Below are positions 1 to 5,494 of a DNA stretch of 6,716 nucleotides, piece by piece. The notes beneath the pieces were generated by a model, which searched no databases, was not told where the DNA came from, and worked only from the letters and a program-made list of their open reading frames with translations. The first letter of the stretch is position 1. Each line of letters begins with the position of its first letter. The position numbers were made by a program, and so were the translations under genes. The DNA comes from Nitrosopumilaceae archaeon. GTDB taxonomy: Archaea > Thermoproteota > Nitrososphaeria > Nitrososphaerales > Nitrosopumilaceae. The stretch spans positions 1 to 6,716 of the forward strand of contig JAUYOQ010000265.1 of the NCBI GenBank assembly GCA_030697975.1, in the 5' to 3' direction.

Positions 1-66
1 GACATCGATCATAATAGTAACTGCAAAAGGCAGATTGAGCACATTAGCAAAAATCTAATCAGCTAA
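1..66 (+). other. Possible 3' end of an upstream gene (frame ambiguous)
   Basis: Two forward frames are open from the window edge. One ends with TAA at 64-66 (21 codons), the other with TAA at 56-58 (18 codons, reading TSIIIVTAKGRLSTLAKI). The second looks more like the hydrophobic end of a folded protein, but the stretch is too short to decide, and it could equally be non-coding. The third forward frame stops at once. No function can be given. Confidence 0.2.
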
Positions 67-70
67 GCTT

Positions 71-79
71 CTTAAATCC
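71..79 (+). promoter_or_regulatory. TATA-like box for the gene starting at 101
   Basis: CTTAAATCC is centred about 27 bases before the TTG at 101. That is the spacing expected when archaeal transcription starts at or next to the start codon of a leaderless mRNA. No Shine-Dalgarno site precedes the TTG, which fits. The call rests on spacing and composition only. Confidence 0.4.
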
Positions 80-100
80 TAAAAATCATCGTTTTATCAA

Positions 101-772
101 TTGGATTTAGAGCGATTTCAAGACGACGTATATGAAATAACAGAACGACTTGCATCACAGCTAAAAAAAGACGAGCTGCCAAAACTAAACTTTGTAAGAC
201 AGAGACTAATCGAGATGTACAAACAGAACTTGGTTAAAATCAACCACTCTGTTCTTGAATTAATCTGCGCAACAAATCTAATTGCACACGGATATTCAGT
301 TGATGTTGAAAAACAAGTCTCTGATATTTTGATTTGTGACGTTTATGCAACAAAAGGCGACGGTACAACAATAATGGAAATAGAAACAGGTTTTACGCCG
401 CCTGAGCATGCACTAGATACTGTTGATTACTATATTGCAAGAATAATGAGCAAGATTGCACGATACAGTAAATACTGTTCCAAGTTTTCACTTGCAATTC
501 CGGTAATCGGAATTTTGCCAATTCCAAAAATCTTTCTTGAACCACCCAATGCAAGAAAGAAAAGCGATATCAAAAAAGTAAAGAAATTCTGTGATAGATT
601 CTATAAAAATCCGCCAATTGAGGTAGGTGAAATACTAAACGCAAGGCTGGACTCAATTTATCTTATTAACATAGACAAGGGGTTTGCAAAAGAGATGGCC
701 CCACATGCCTATCTGGAACTAACTGACAAACTAATCAAAAAAAGCGAGATTGATACAGGCAAATCAAAATGA
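101..772 (+). CDS. Uncharacterised protein, possible PD-(D/E)XK nuclease-like fold
   Basis: 223 residues, probably cytoplasmic: there is no signal peptide or membrane segment. TTG 101 is the only usable start near the front, because an in-frame TAA lies at 80-82 with no other start codon between and the first internal Met is residue 39. The first 45 residues are helical and charged. A helix with Glu53 (HSVLELICATNLIAHGY) is followed by a strand with Asp80 (ICDVYA) and a strand with Glu93-Ile-Glu95 (TIMEIETG), then a helix with Arg114, Lys118 and Arg121. This order of acidic helix, Asp strand and E-x-E strand resembles the PD-(D/E)XK nuclease core, with the usual Lys replaced by Glu95. Lys85 or Lys118 might stand in for it, or the protein may bind DNA without cutting. 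The Lys-rich C-terminus (DKLIKKSEIDTGKSK) suits nucleic-acid contact. The fold is my inference, and a conserved archaeal hypothetical protein is the safe label. The gene has its own TATA-like box. Confidence 0.8.
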   Translation: MDLERFQDDVYEITERLASQLKKDELPKLNFVRQRLIEMYKQNLVKINHSVLELICATNLIAHGYSVDVEKQVSDILICDVYATKGDGTTIMEIETGFTPPEHALDTVDYYIARIMSKIARYSKYCSKFSLAIPVIGILPIPKIFLEPPNARKKSDIKKVKKFCDRFYKNPPIEVGEILNARLDSIYLINIDKGFAKEMAPHAYLELTDKLIKKSEIDTGKSK

Positions 773-778
773 CAAGCT

Positions 779-786
779 TTTCAAAT
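779..786 (+). promoter_or_regulatory. Weak TATA-like box for the small Cys/His-rich gene
   Basis: TTTCAAAT is centred about 26 bases before the ATG at 808, right after the stop codon of the preceding gene. The spacing fits a leaderless transcript, but the sequence is a poor match to a TATA box. Read-through from the upstream gene is an alternative. Confidence 0.3.
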
Positions 787-807
787 AGCCAAAGCTAGAC
801 TATAACT

Positions 808-924
808 ATGATTTGTGCAAACTGTGAAAAACACAGACATTACGAATGTATTGATTGTCTAAACGACCACAAGACGCATCTTTGTGAATGTGATTGCCAC
901 ATTTTGCCAAAATCACACAAATAA
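808..924 (+). CDS. Small Cys/His-rich protein (38 residues), probable zinc-binding
   Basis: ATG at 808 opens a 38-codon frame ending with TAA at 922-924. The product has seven cysteines (C3, C6, C14, C17, C26, C28, C30) and six histidines. The pairs C3-x2-C6 and C14-x2-C17 and the cluster C26-x-C28-x-C30-H31 look like zinc ligands, possibly two interleaved sites. Such a density of ordered Cys pairs in a random frame is unlikely, which supports a real gene despite its size. It sits 35 bases after the nuclease-like gene on the same strand and ends 2 bases from the stop codon of the convergent PAC2 gene. No specific family is recognised. A role as a small zinc-finger accessory or nucleic-acid-binding protein is only a guess. 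Confidence 0.6.
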   Translation: MICANCEKHRHYECIDCLNDHKTHLCECDCHILPKSHK

Positions 925-926
925 AT

Positions 927-1631
927 TTAGAATTTATAACCTGCAGACCATCGGCTTTTCATTTTCTCATCCAGCTCATCTGCAAGTGAATCAAGCTCTC
1001 TTGTGTCGCCAAACTTGTGATATGTCAGCTTTTCTAGTGTGTTTATGACACTTTTTGCGGAACGATACTGGGGAATGGATGGCTCACTAAGCTCACCATA
1101 AAGTCCTATCCCCTGCATTCCGTTTAGTTTGGCATATCCTAGAATCAAGCCATTAAATCCTGTGATTATTGATTTTTGCGGTGTTGTGTTTAGATCCATT
1201 TTTTCTATCTGCCTTGTAAGCGACATTGATGTTGTAGTTACGTATGTTTTTGGTGACTTGCCAAACTCTCGCGTGGTGTGAAATCCGCCAACCGTATAGA
1301 TAAACTTGGCAGAATATTTTTTTGCAATATCAATAACGTCCTGACATATGGAATGTAATTCTGTAGTTGCCTGTGGTTGGCCTGCGCCGCCACCAAAAAC
1401 GATCATGTCTTTTGTGTGTCTATACTCCCACTTGTCATCTGGCAGCTTTATGTGGCCACCCATATCAAGAACAAAAGTTGGATACGAAGATCTTGCGATT
1501 CTAAATTTTTTTGTTCTAAGATTTTCGTTTATGTGTTCAATTACAATGGCACCAACGTTTCCCATATCTTGCATTGCTGCAATGATGATTGGTTTTTCAA
1601 GATCAGGCTCGTTATCCTGGAAAAACTCCAT
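927..1631 (-). CDS. PAC2 family protein (proteasome assembly chaperone-like)
   Basis: 234 residues, the normal size for archaeal PAC2-domain proteins. ATG at 1631 is fixed as the start by an in-frame stop two codons upstream (1638-1640). Recognisable features are the early glycine motif in MQDMGNVGAIVIEHI (residues 20-34, G24-N-V-G27), a glycine-rich strand-turn at 79-84 (FGGGAG), the strand ending in G115-G116 (IYTVGGFHT), and TGFNGLILGYA at 157-167. Together they match the Rossmann-like PAC2 fold. Eukaryotic PAC1-PAC2 and archaeal PbaA/PbaB bind 20S proteasome alpha subunits and help assembly or act as docking adaptors; this homologue's exact role is unknown. The tail ends GYKF, close to but not the HbYX docking motif, since Tyr is third rather than second from the end. 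The gene is divergent from the SNF2 helicase and has its own promoter at 1654-1661. Confidence 0.85.
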   Translation of the reverse strand: MEFFQDNEPDLEKPIIIAAMQDMGNVGAIVIEHINENLRTKKFRIARSSYPTFVLDMGGHIKLPDDKWEYRHTKDMIVFGGGAGQPQATTELHSICQDVIDIAKKYSAKFIYTVGGFHTTREFGKSPKTYVTTTSMSLTRQIEKMDLNTTPQKSIITGFNGLILGYAKLNGMQGIGLYGELSEPSIPQYRSAKSVINTLEKLTYHKFGDTRELDSLADELDEKMKSRWSAGYKF

Positions 1632-1653
1632 GCCATATTACAAATTATCTTAT

Positions 1654-1661
1654 CTTTAAAC
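1654..1661 (-). promoter_or_regulatory. TATA box for the PAC2-family gene
   Basis: Read on the minus strand the site is GTTTAAAG, centred about 26 bases upstream of the ATG at 1631. This is a good archaeal TATA match at leaderless spacing. No Shine-Dalgarno sequence precedes the start codon. Confidence 0.5.
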
Positions 1662-1709
1662 TGTGACTCTGCAAAAAGCAAAAAATTGTTAATTAAATTT
1701 TAAAACAAC

Positions 1710-1751
1710 CTAGTACAATGATCTGATATAAATTTCAATCGATCGTACTAG
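1710..1751. promoter_or_regulatory. 7-bp inverted repeat around a TATA-like box (possible operator)
   Basis: CTAGTAC (1710-1716) and its exact reverse complement GTACTAG (1745-1751) flank a 28-base spacer. The spacer contains the TATA-like GATATAAATTT (1725-1735). The element lies in the divergent region between the PAC2 gene and the helicase gene. It could be a bound operator around an alternative promoter that would give the helicase mRNA a leader of about 55 bases. A chance 7-bp repeat cannot be excluded. Confidence 0.3.
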
Positions 1752-1782
1752 CAAAAATCAAGATTCATAAACTGATTCTACG

Positions 1783-1789
1783 CTATATG
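1783..1789 (+). promoter_or_regulatory. TATA-like box for the SNF2 helicase gene
   Basis: CTATATG is centred about 26 bases before the ATG at 1812, the leaderless position. The competing box at 1725-1735 lies further upstream. No clear Shine-Dalgarno site is present; the nearest purine run (TAGGGA, 1797-1802) is about 10 bases from the ATG. Confidence 0.4.
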
Positions 1790-1811
1790 TGGAAATTAGG
1801 GAATACAGTAA

Positions 1812-4805
1812 ATGAAAAACTTTGGTACACTTGAATACGTGCTTGATAGGTACTCGCAAACATGGAGCTGGAAAGTAACAGGCCAGCGCGCAGTTACCAT
1901 GGTCTCAAAGGTCATCCCACAATCTTGGTACGGTGATGGTCCGCACGAGGCAATCGTTCCTGATAGCCAGAGAAACGTCAAGCAAATCAAATGGATCCTT
2001 GAGCGGTATCCACTTGAGATCCTATCAAAGTCTGTCTGGAAAAGAAAACTCGTGGATCATCAAAAGCCAAAAGAACGAATTCCAAAGATTGAAAAACTCG
2101 TACGTGCAAACCCTGGGAAACAGTTTCAAGGAAAACTACTTAATTTCCAAAAAGAAGGCCTTGATTTTCTAATAAAGTCATACGGAAATGCATTGCTTGC
2201 AGACGAAATGGGCCTTGGAAAATGCATTTTTGGCACATCATTAATTGAAACAACATCTGGTCAAATCCAGATCCAAGAATTATGGTCAAAATCCTCACTA
2301 ATTGAGGAAAGTGGTGATGAAGCATGGGGAAATCTAGAATCGCCTATTGTAGTGCAAACATTTGATGGCAAAGAAATCGTAGGTAAAAAAGTAGACAGAA
2401 TATTCAGACAGAAAATTAACGAGCAGATTGTCAAAGTCACACTATGGGATGGCTCAACGATAGAATGCACTAGGAAACACAGGTTTCTTACACCAGATGG
2501 ATGGAAAAGAGCAGCTCAGCTGACAAATGATGATAAAATTGCAGTGCCAGCAAAGACATTGCACATTGGCACAAATGATCTTGATCCAGATGTGGCTGAA
2601 CTCATGGGATGGCAACTTGCAGAAGGCTACGAATATTTTGACAACAAAAAATATGTTAACGGGAGATTCTACAATTCTGATAAGAATGTTTTATCACGTG
2701 TAAGAAAACTGGCAAAGAAACATGACATTATGTTGCCTGCTGCAAGAAAAGAAAAAACAACATGTGTTATCTCGACAACAAAGTTTGAACCTCTATTTTC
2801 TAAATGGGGTTATGAATGGGGCAAAAAGTCAGCCGAGAAAAAAATTCCAAAATCTGTAATAGAATCGTCACCTGAAGCACAAAAAGCCTTTCTACAAGCA
2901 ATGTTTGATGCCGAAGGTCATGTGGGAAAAACACATTGTGAATTTGCAACAGCAAGTAAGAACATCGCATATGGAATGCGTGACATTCTTCGTCATTTTG
3001 GAATTTGGCTTAGAATACGAGTTGCAATGAAAGCTGCAACAAACGGGACACAAACTAAAAGATCTTATTACATTTGCACGTTTGGCGGAAATTCAATTGA
3101 AAGGTTTGTCACTCAATTTAGGTTACACACCAAACGAAAACAGTCAGCATTAGAAGAACTTGCAAAAAAATCTCATAATACAAATGTTGAAGGAATCCCC
3201 TCGCAAAAAATAGTACAGAAAATTGCTGATTCTGGAACATCGTTGCGCTCACTGAATCTGTTTACGCCATACAAACACACACAAGGAATGAGCAAAGAAC
3301 TTGCATACTTTGTCATTCATAAACTAGAATCAACAGCGCAATATGTTCTTGCAAATGAGCTACAAAAACTAGCAATAGAATCAATTCATTGGTGTCCAAT
3401 CAAAATAATTGAAACAAGAAATTATTCGGGATATGTATATGATCTGTCTGTTCCTCAAACGCATAACTATGTAGTCAATGGCATGATTTCTCATAATACT
3501 GTGGAGACATTGGCATATCTGGCTACAGAAAAACAAGCCTTTCCAGCACTTGTTGTAGCTCCACTTGTCACTTTGAACAACTGGCAAAGAGAGATTGGTA
3601 AATTTTTGAAAAGAAAAAGCCGAAACGGGCGACTAGTTGATGGCGAAGCCCCTACGTCATTTATTATTCGTCATGGAAAGAATCAGGATCTTGGCAACTT
3701 TGATTTTTACATTATCAACTATGAGCTCTTGCACAAGAGATTGCCAGACCTCTTAAAGTTAAACATCAAAGCCCTTGTCTGCGATGAGGTTCAAAACCTT
3801 CGCTCAAACACCACACAAAAGTATGCTGCTGTAAAAAAACTGGCCGCACTAGAATCTATAAAATACAGAATTGGGCTGTCAGGCACTCCAATCTATAACC
3901 GCGGCTCTGAGATATGGCCAATTGTAGATATTCTAAGGCCTGGCCTTCTTGGAAACTTCAAAGAGTTTTGTGAATATTTCTGTTATGTAAATGACAAAGG
4001 AAAGGCAATTGTTCTTGAAAACAAACGACAGTCACTACACAAAGAGCTGCGAAAGCATGTAATGCTGAGACGAAAAAAATCAGACGTGCTAAAAGAGCTT
4101 AAAGAAAAGGTGCGATACAAGGAAGTAATTGATGCTGACATTGAATACTACCACAAGGAACTAAGCAGAATTTGGCAAAAACTCGAAGAAGAACAAAGAG
4201 ACGCAAAATCAATGTTTGACAAATCTGCATCATACCAGCGAGCTATACAGGGCGAACGCCAAGCTGCAGGAGTTGCAAAACTTCCATACGTCATCAACTT
4301 TGTTGAAAACATAATGGAAATTGAGGAAAGCGTCGTTGTCTTTTGTCATCACAGATCAATTCATCAGCTATTACATGAAAAACTTGGTAAATATTCTCCA
4401 TCTTCTATAATTGGTGGTCAAACCGACAAGGCAAGACAAGACAACATTGATGCATTCCAAGCTGGAAAAACAAAGCTAATGATTGCAGGTCTTAGGGCAG
4501 GAAACGTTGGCATCAACTTGCACCGCGCACGATATGTTATTTTTGCAGAACTTGACTGGAGTCCTGCAATCCATCGACAGGCAGAAGACAGGCTGCATAG
4601 AATTGGTCAGAAAAATACAGTCTTTGCATACTATTTGATTGGAAATGGAACACTTGATGATCATGTGGCAAACGTGCTTGTGGATAAGAGCTATGAGATT
4701 GATGCCATAATGGATGCAAAAATAGAAGAAGACGACAACAAGGAAAAAGCCAAACTAATTTTGGCACAAATCCATGACAAACTATCTGCCAAAGCAGTTC
4801 ATTGA
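1812..4805 (+). CDS. SNF2-family DNA-dependent ATPase/helicase interrupted by an intein
   Basis: 997 codons; without the intein (residues 138-562) the mature enzyme has 572 residues. ATG 1812 directly follows an in-frame TAA (1809-1811), so no longer start is possible. Numbering on the precursor: motif I LADEMGLGK up to Lys137 continuing with Thr563; motif Ia LVVAPLVTLNNW (580-591); motif II D658-E-V-Q661; motif III LSGTP (689-693); motif IV VVVFCHHRS (841-849); motif V AGNVGINL (896-903); motif VI QAEDRLHRIGQ (923-933). The Q-x-x-D-R-x-H-R-x-G-Q signature is diagnostic of SNF2/Rad54-type translocases, which move on double-stranded DNA using ATP to remodel protein-DNA or branched DNA. Residues 1-110 form an N-terminal region of unclear fold, and the overall layout recalls compact SMARCAL1-like enzymes. 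Motif II is DEVQ rather than DEAH. Since the intein sits in the ATP-binding loop, activity requires splicing. The gene appears to be transcribed alone, divergent from PAC2. Confidence 0.93.
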   Translation: MKNFGTLEYVLDRYSQTWSWKVTGQRAVTMVSKVIPQSWYGDGPHEAIVPDSQRNVKQIKWILERYPLEILSKSVWKRKLVDHQKPKERIPKIEKLVRANPGKQFQGKLLNFQKEGLDFLIKSYGNALLADEMGLGKCIFGTSLIETTSGQIQIQELWSKSSLIEESGDEAWGNLESPIVVQTFDGKEIVGKKVDRIFRQKINEQIVKVTLWDGSTIECTRKHRFLTPDGWKRAAQLTNDDKIAVPAKTLHIGTNDLDPDVAELMGWQLAEGYEYFDNKKYVNGRFYNSDKNVLSRVRKLAKKHDIMLPAARKEKTTCVISTTKFEPLFSKWGYEWGKKSAEKKIPKSVIESSPEAQKAFLQAMFDAEGHVGKTHCEFATASKNIAYGMRDILRHFGIWLRIRVAMKAATNGTQTKRSYYICTFGGNSIERFVTQFRLHTKRKQSALEELAKKSHNTNVEGIPSQKIVQKIADSGTSLRSLNLFTPYKHTQGMSKELAYFVIHKLESTAQYVLANELQKLAIESIHWCPIKIIETRNYSGYVYDLSVPQTHNYVVNGMISHNTVETLAYLATEKQAFPALVVAPLVTLNNWQREIGKFLKRKSRNGRLVDGEAPTSFIIRHGKNQDLGNFDFYIINYELLHKRLPDLLKLNIKALVCDEVQNLRSNTTQKYAAVKKLAALESIKYRIGLSGTPIYNRGSEIWPIVDILRPGLLGNFKEFCEYFCYVNDKGKAIVLENKRQSLHKELRKHVMLRRKKSDVLKELKEKVRYKEVIDADIEYYHKELSRIWQKLEEEQRDAKSMFDKSASYQRAIQGERQAAGVAKLPYVINFVENIMEIEESVVVFCHHRSIHQLLHEKLGKYSPSSIIGGQTDKARQDNIDAFQAGKTKLMIAGLRAGNVGINLHRARYVIFAELDWSPAIHRQAEDRLHRIGQKNTVFAYYLIGNGTLDDHVANVLVDKSYEIDAIMDAKIEEDDNKEKAKLILAQIHDKLSAKAVH
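2223..3497 (+). mobile_element. Intein with LAGLIDADG homing endonuclease, inserted in the helicase Walker A motif
   Basis: 425 in-frame codons, residues 138-562 of the precursor. The first residue is Cys138 (block A CIFGTSLIETTSG). Block B is TIECTRKHRFLTPDGW with the T220-x-x-H223 pair. Block F is YVYDLSVPQTHNYVVNG (541-557) and block G is MISHN, with penultimate His561 and terminal Asn562. Thr563 is the +1 extein nucleophile and also the Thr of the P-loop. This is a complete class 1 set, so the intein is probably splicing-competent. Between the splicing blocks lie two LAGLIDADG motifs, LMGWQLAEG (264-272) and LQAMFDAEG (361-369), about 97 residues apart. Both keep their acidic residue (Glu271, Glu368), so the endonuclease is probably still active and able to home into intein-free alleles. 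The insertion point is between GGA-AAA and ACT-GTG codons. By eye the intein is more A/T-rich than the flanking extein, consistent with horizontal arrival. Confidence 0.95.
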
Positions 4806-4831
4806 AAATACTGATTTTGCAGCCTCAAATA

Positions 4832-4840
4832 GTATAAAAA
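4832..4840 (+). promoter_or_regulatory. TATA box for the 83-residue gene
   Basis: GTATAAAAA is centred about 27 bases before the ATG at 4863, a strong TATA match at leaderless spacing. It shows that the small gene downstream of the helicase has its own promoter rather than depending on helicase read-through. Confidence 0.5.
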
Positions 4841-4862
4841 ACAAGAAAAAACAAGCCTACTA

Positions 4863-5114
4863 ATGGACTTTCTATTAGAAGAAGAAATGATTGATCTTCT
4901 AACATTTTGCCTGCAAAGCCCTGATTCCTCTGATATAAAAGAAAAGAAAAAAAGAGTAACTGAAATTGGAAAAGATCTTTTTGCAGACGGCGGCGTTGAT
5001 GCAATGGAAAACATGTTTTTTGCACTAGAAAATAGAATAAAAGAAGAAATAGGAAAAGATCCAAAACCATTCCGCGCTTTATGGAATGGAAATTCTGATG
5101 AATGGAAATACTAG
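4863..5114 (+). CDS. Small acidic helical protein of unknown function (83 residues)
   Basis: No family is recognised. The product is rich in Glu, Asp and Lys, with alternating hydrophobics that suggest a compact alpha-helical bundle: residues 1-17 (MDFLLEEEMIDLLTFCL), 24-40 and 45-64. There is no signal peptide, membrane segment or Cys/His cluster; the only Cys is residue 16. The C-terminus is aromatic and polar (FRALWNGNSDEWKY). A well-placed TATA box precedes it, and it ends just before an A/T palindrome that fits a terminator; both support a real gene. Antisense frames over the same bases have low-complexity Phe/Leu/Ser-rich products and no promoter. It begins 57 bases after the helicase stop codon on the same strand, but nothing in the sequence ties it to helicase function. 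Confidence 0.7.
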   Translation: MDFLLEEEMIDLLTFCLQSPDSSDIKEKKKRVTEIGKDLFADGGVDAMENMFFALENRIKEEIGKDPKPFRALWNGNSDEWKY

Positions 5115-5120
5115 CAAAAT

Positions 5121-5136
5121 AATTTTTTAAAAAATT
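5121..5136. terminator. 16-bp perfect A/T palindrome, probable two-way terminator
   Basis: AATTTTTTAAAAAATT is an exact palindrome 6 bases after the stop codon at 5112-5114. It offers a T6 run to transcripts on either strand. It lies between two convergent genes. Archaeal RNA polymerase terminates at T-rich tracts without needing a GC hairpin, so a shared terminator is the simplest reading. Confidence 0.5.
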
Positions 5137-5158
5137 AACTGGTTGGTTATACGAAGTT

Positions 5159-5170
5159 AAAAAAAAGAAA
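5159..5170 (-). terminator. T-rich terminator of the zinc-ribbon gene
   Basis: On the minus strand this reads TTTCTTTTTTTT (eight consecutive T after the C), beginning 7 bases beyond the stop codon at 5178. This is a typical archaeal oligo-T terminator for the minus-strand gene. Confidence 0.5.
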
Positions 5171-5177
5171 ATATACC

Positions 5178-5321
5178 CTATGCGCTACCAATTCTGAATA
5201 TTTTGGTATGACAAGTGGGGCAGGTACCTTTGACGGCTGGTTTGCCGTTTTTTAGGGTAACTGAACTTGGACCTTGAATCTCTCTTTTTGTCCTACATTT
5301 GACACAATATCCTGTGGTCAT
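5178..5321 (-). CDS. DUF5679-type zinc-ribbon protein (47 residues)
   Basis: A 47-codon frame on the minus strand, ATG at 5321 and TAG ending at 5178. An in-frame TGA at 5334-5336 with no other start between fixes the ATG. The protein begins MTTGYCVKCRTKREI and continues with a short basic Ser/Val/Lys strand region, KNGKPAVKGTCPTC and a final KIFRIGSA. Two CxxC knuckles (C6/C9 and C34/C37) separated by about 24 residues define a single zinc ribbon. The text pattern (YCVKC near the start, NGKPAxKGTCPxC near the end) matches the small single-ribbon proteins grouped as DUF5679, which I recognise from memory as common in archaea. Their function is not established; nucleic-acid or protein binding is plausible. 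A T-run terminator follows directly, and the gene is convergent with the 83-residue gene and divergent from the membrane-anchored protein. Confidence 0.85.
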   Translation of the reverse strand: MTTGYCVKCRTKREIQGPSSVTLKNGKPAVKGTCPTCHTKIFRIGSA

Positions 5322-5401
5322 GTGTAGGTACTCTCATTTTGCTGTATTAGCGGAACGCTGTGAAAATTATTTTACCATCAGGTACATAACCGATCTAGGC
5401 T

Positions 5402-5423
5402 TCATATACTAACGAGTATATGA
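5402..5423. promoter_or_regulatory. 9-bp-arm palindrome in a divergent promoter region (possible operator)
   Basis: TCATATACT (5402-5410), spacer AACG, and AGTATATGA (5415-5423) form a perfect dyad. It lies between the divergent zinc-ribbon gene (start 5321) and the membrane-anchored protein gene (start 5495), about 30 bases upstream of the first TATA-like box of the latter. Size, symmetry and position suit a dimeric transcription factor. The A/T-rich arms also allow a small hairpin, but no T-run follows, so a terminator is less likely. Confidence 0.4.
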
Positions 5424-5450
5424 GATAAAAATTCGCTATTAAATACAGTA

Positions 5451-5472
5451 TATTTAAAACGAATCTTAAATT
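5451..5472 (+). promoter_or_regulatory. Two candidate TATA boxes for the membrane-anchored protein operon
   Basis: TATTTAAAA (5451-5459) and CTTAAATT (5465-5472) both resemble archaeal TATA boxes. The second is centred about 27 bases before the ATG at 5495, giving a leaderless mRNA. The first would give a leader of roughly 12-15 bases. The sequence alone does not decide between them. Confidence 0.45.
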
Positions 5473-5494
5473 AGAATCAGACAAACATTAGTTA

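Noticed and set aside
465..478. Short palindrome ACAGTA-AA-TACTGT
   Set aside because: It lies inside the coding region of the first gene, far from any promoter. A 6-bp arm is expected by chance.
1348..1703. Two overlapping forward frames antisense to the start of the PAC2 gene
   Set aside because: They mirror the strongly supported PAC2 frame, have Cys/Ser/Phe-rich unprotein-like products, and lack promoters.
1802..1810. 9-mer AATACAGTA shared with 5442-5450, both upstream of genes
   Set aside because: Many shared 9-mers are expected by chance in A/T-rich DNA of this length, and the two copies sit at different distances from their start codons.
1787..1834. 15-codon frame starting at ATG 1787 and overlapping the helicase start
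   Set aside because: Its start codon lies inside the TATA-like box for the helicase, it has no ribosome-binding site, and the product is not protein-like.
2310..2318. RTGATGA-like C box suggesting a C/D-box RNA (another near 5095)
   Set aside because: No paired D box (CTGA) at a suitable distance, and the sites lie within well-supported coding frames.
101..4805. Idea that the nuclease-like gene, zinc protein and SNF2 helicase form a defence island
   Set aside because: The genes are not in one operon, a PAC2-family gene on the opposite strand separates them, and no toxin, methylase, integrase or CRISPR repeat is present.
4799..5070. Two antisense frames over the 83-residue gene
   Set aside because: Products are low-complexity Phe/Leu/Ser text. 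The forward frame has a TATA box at the right distance and a terminator after it.
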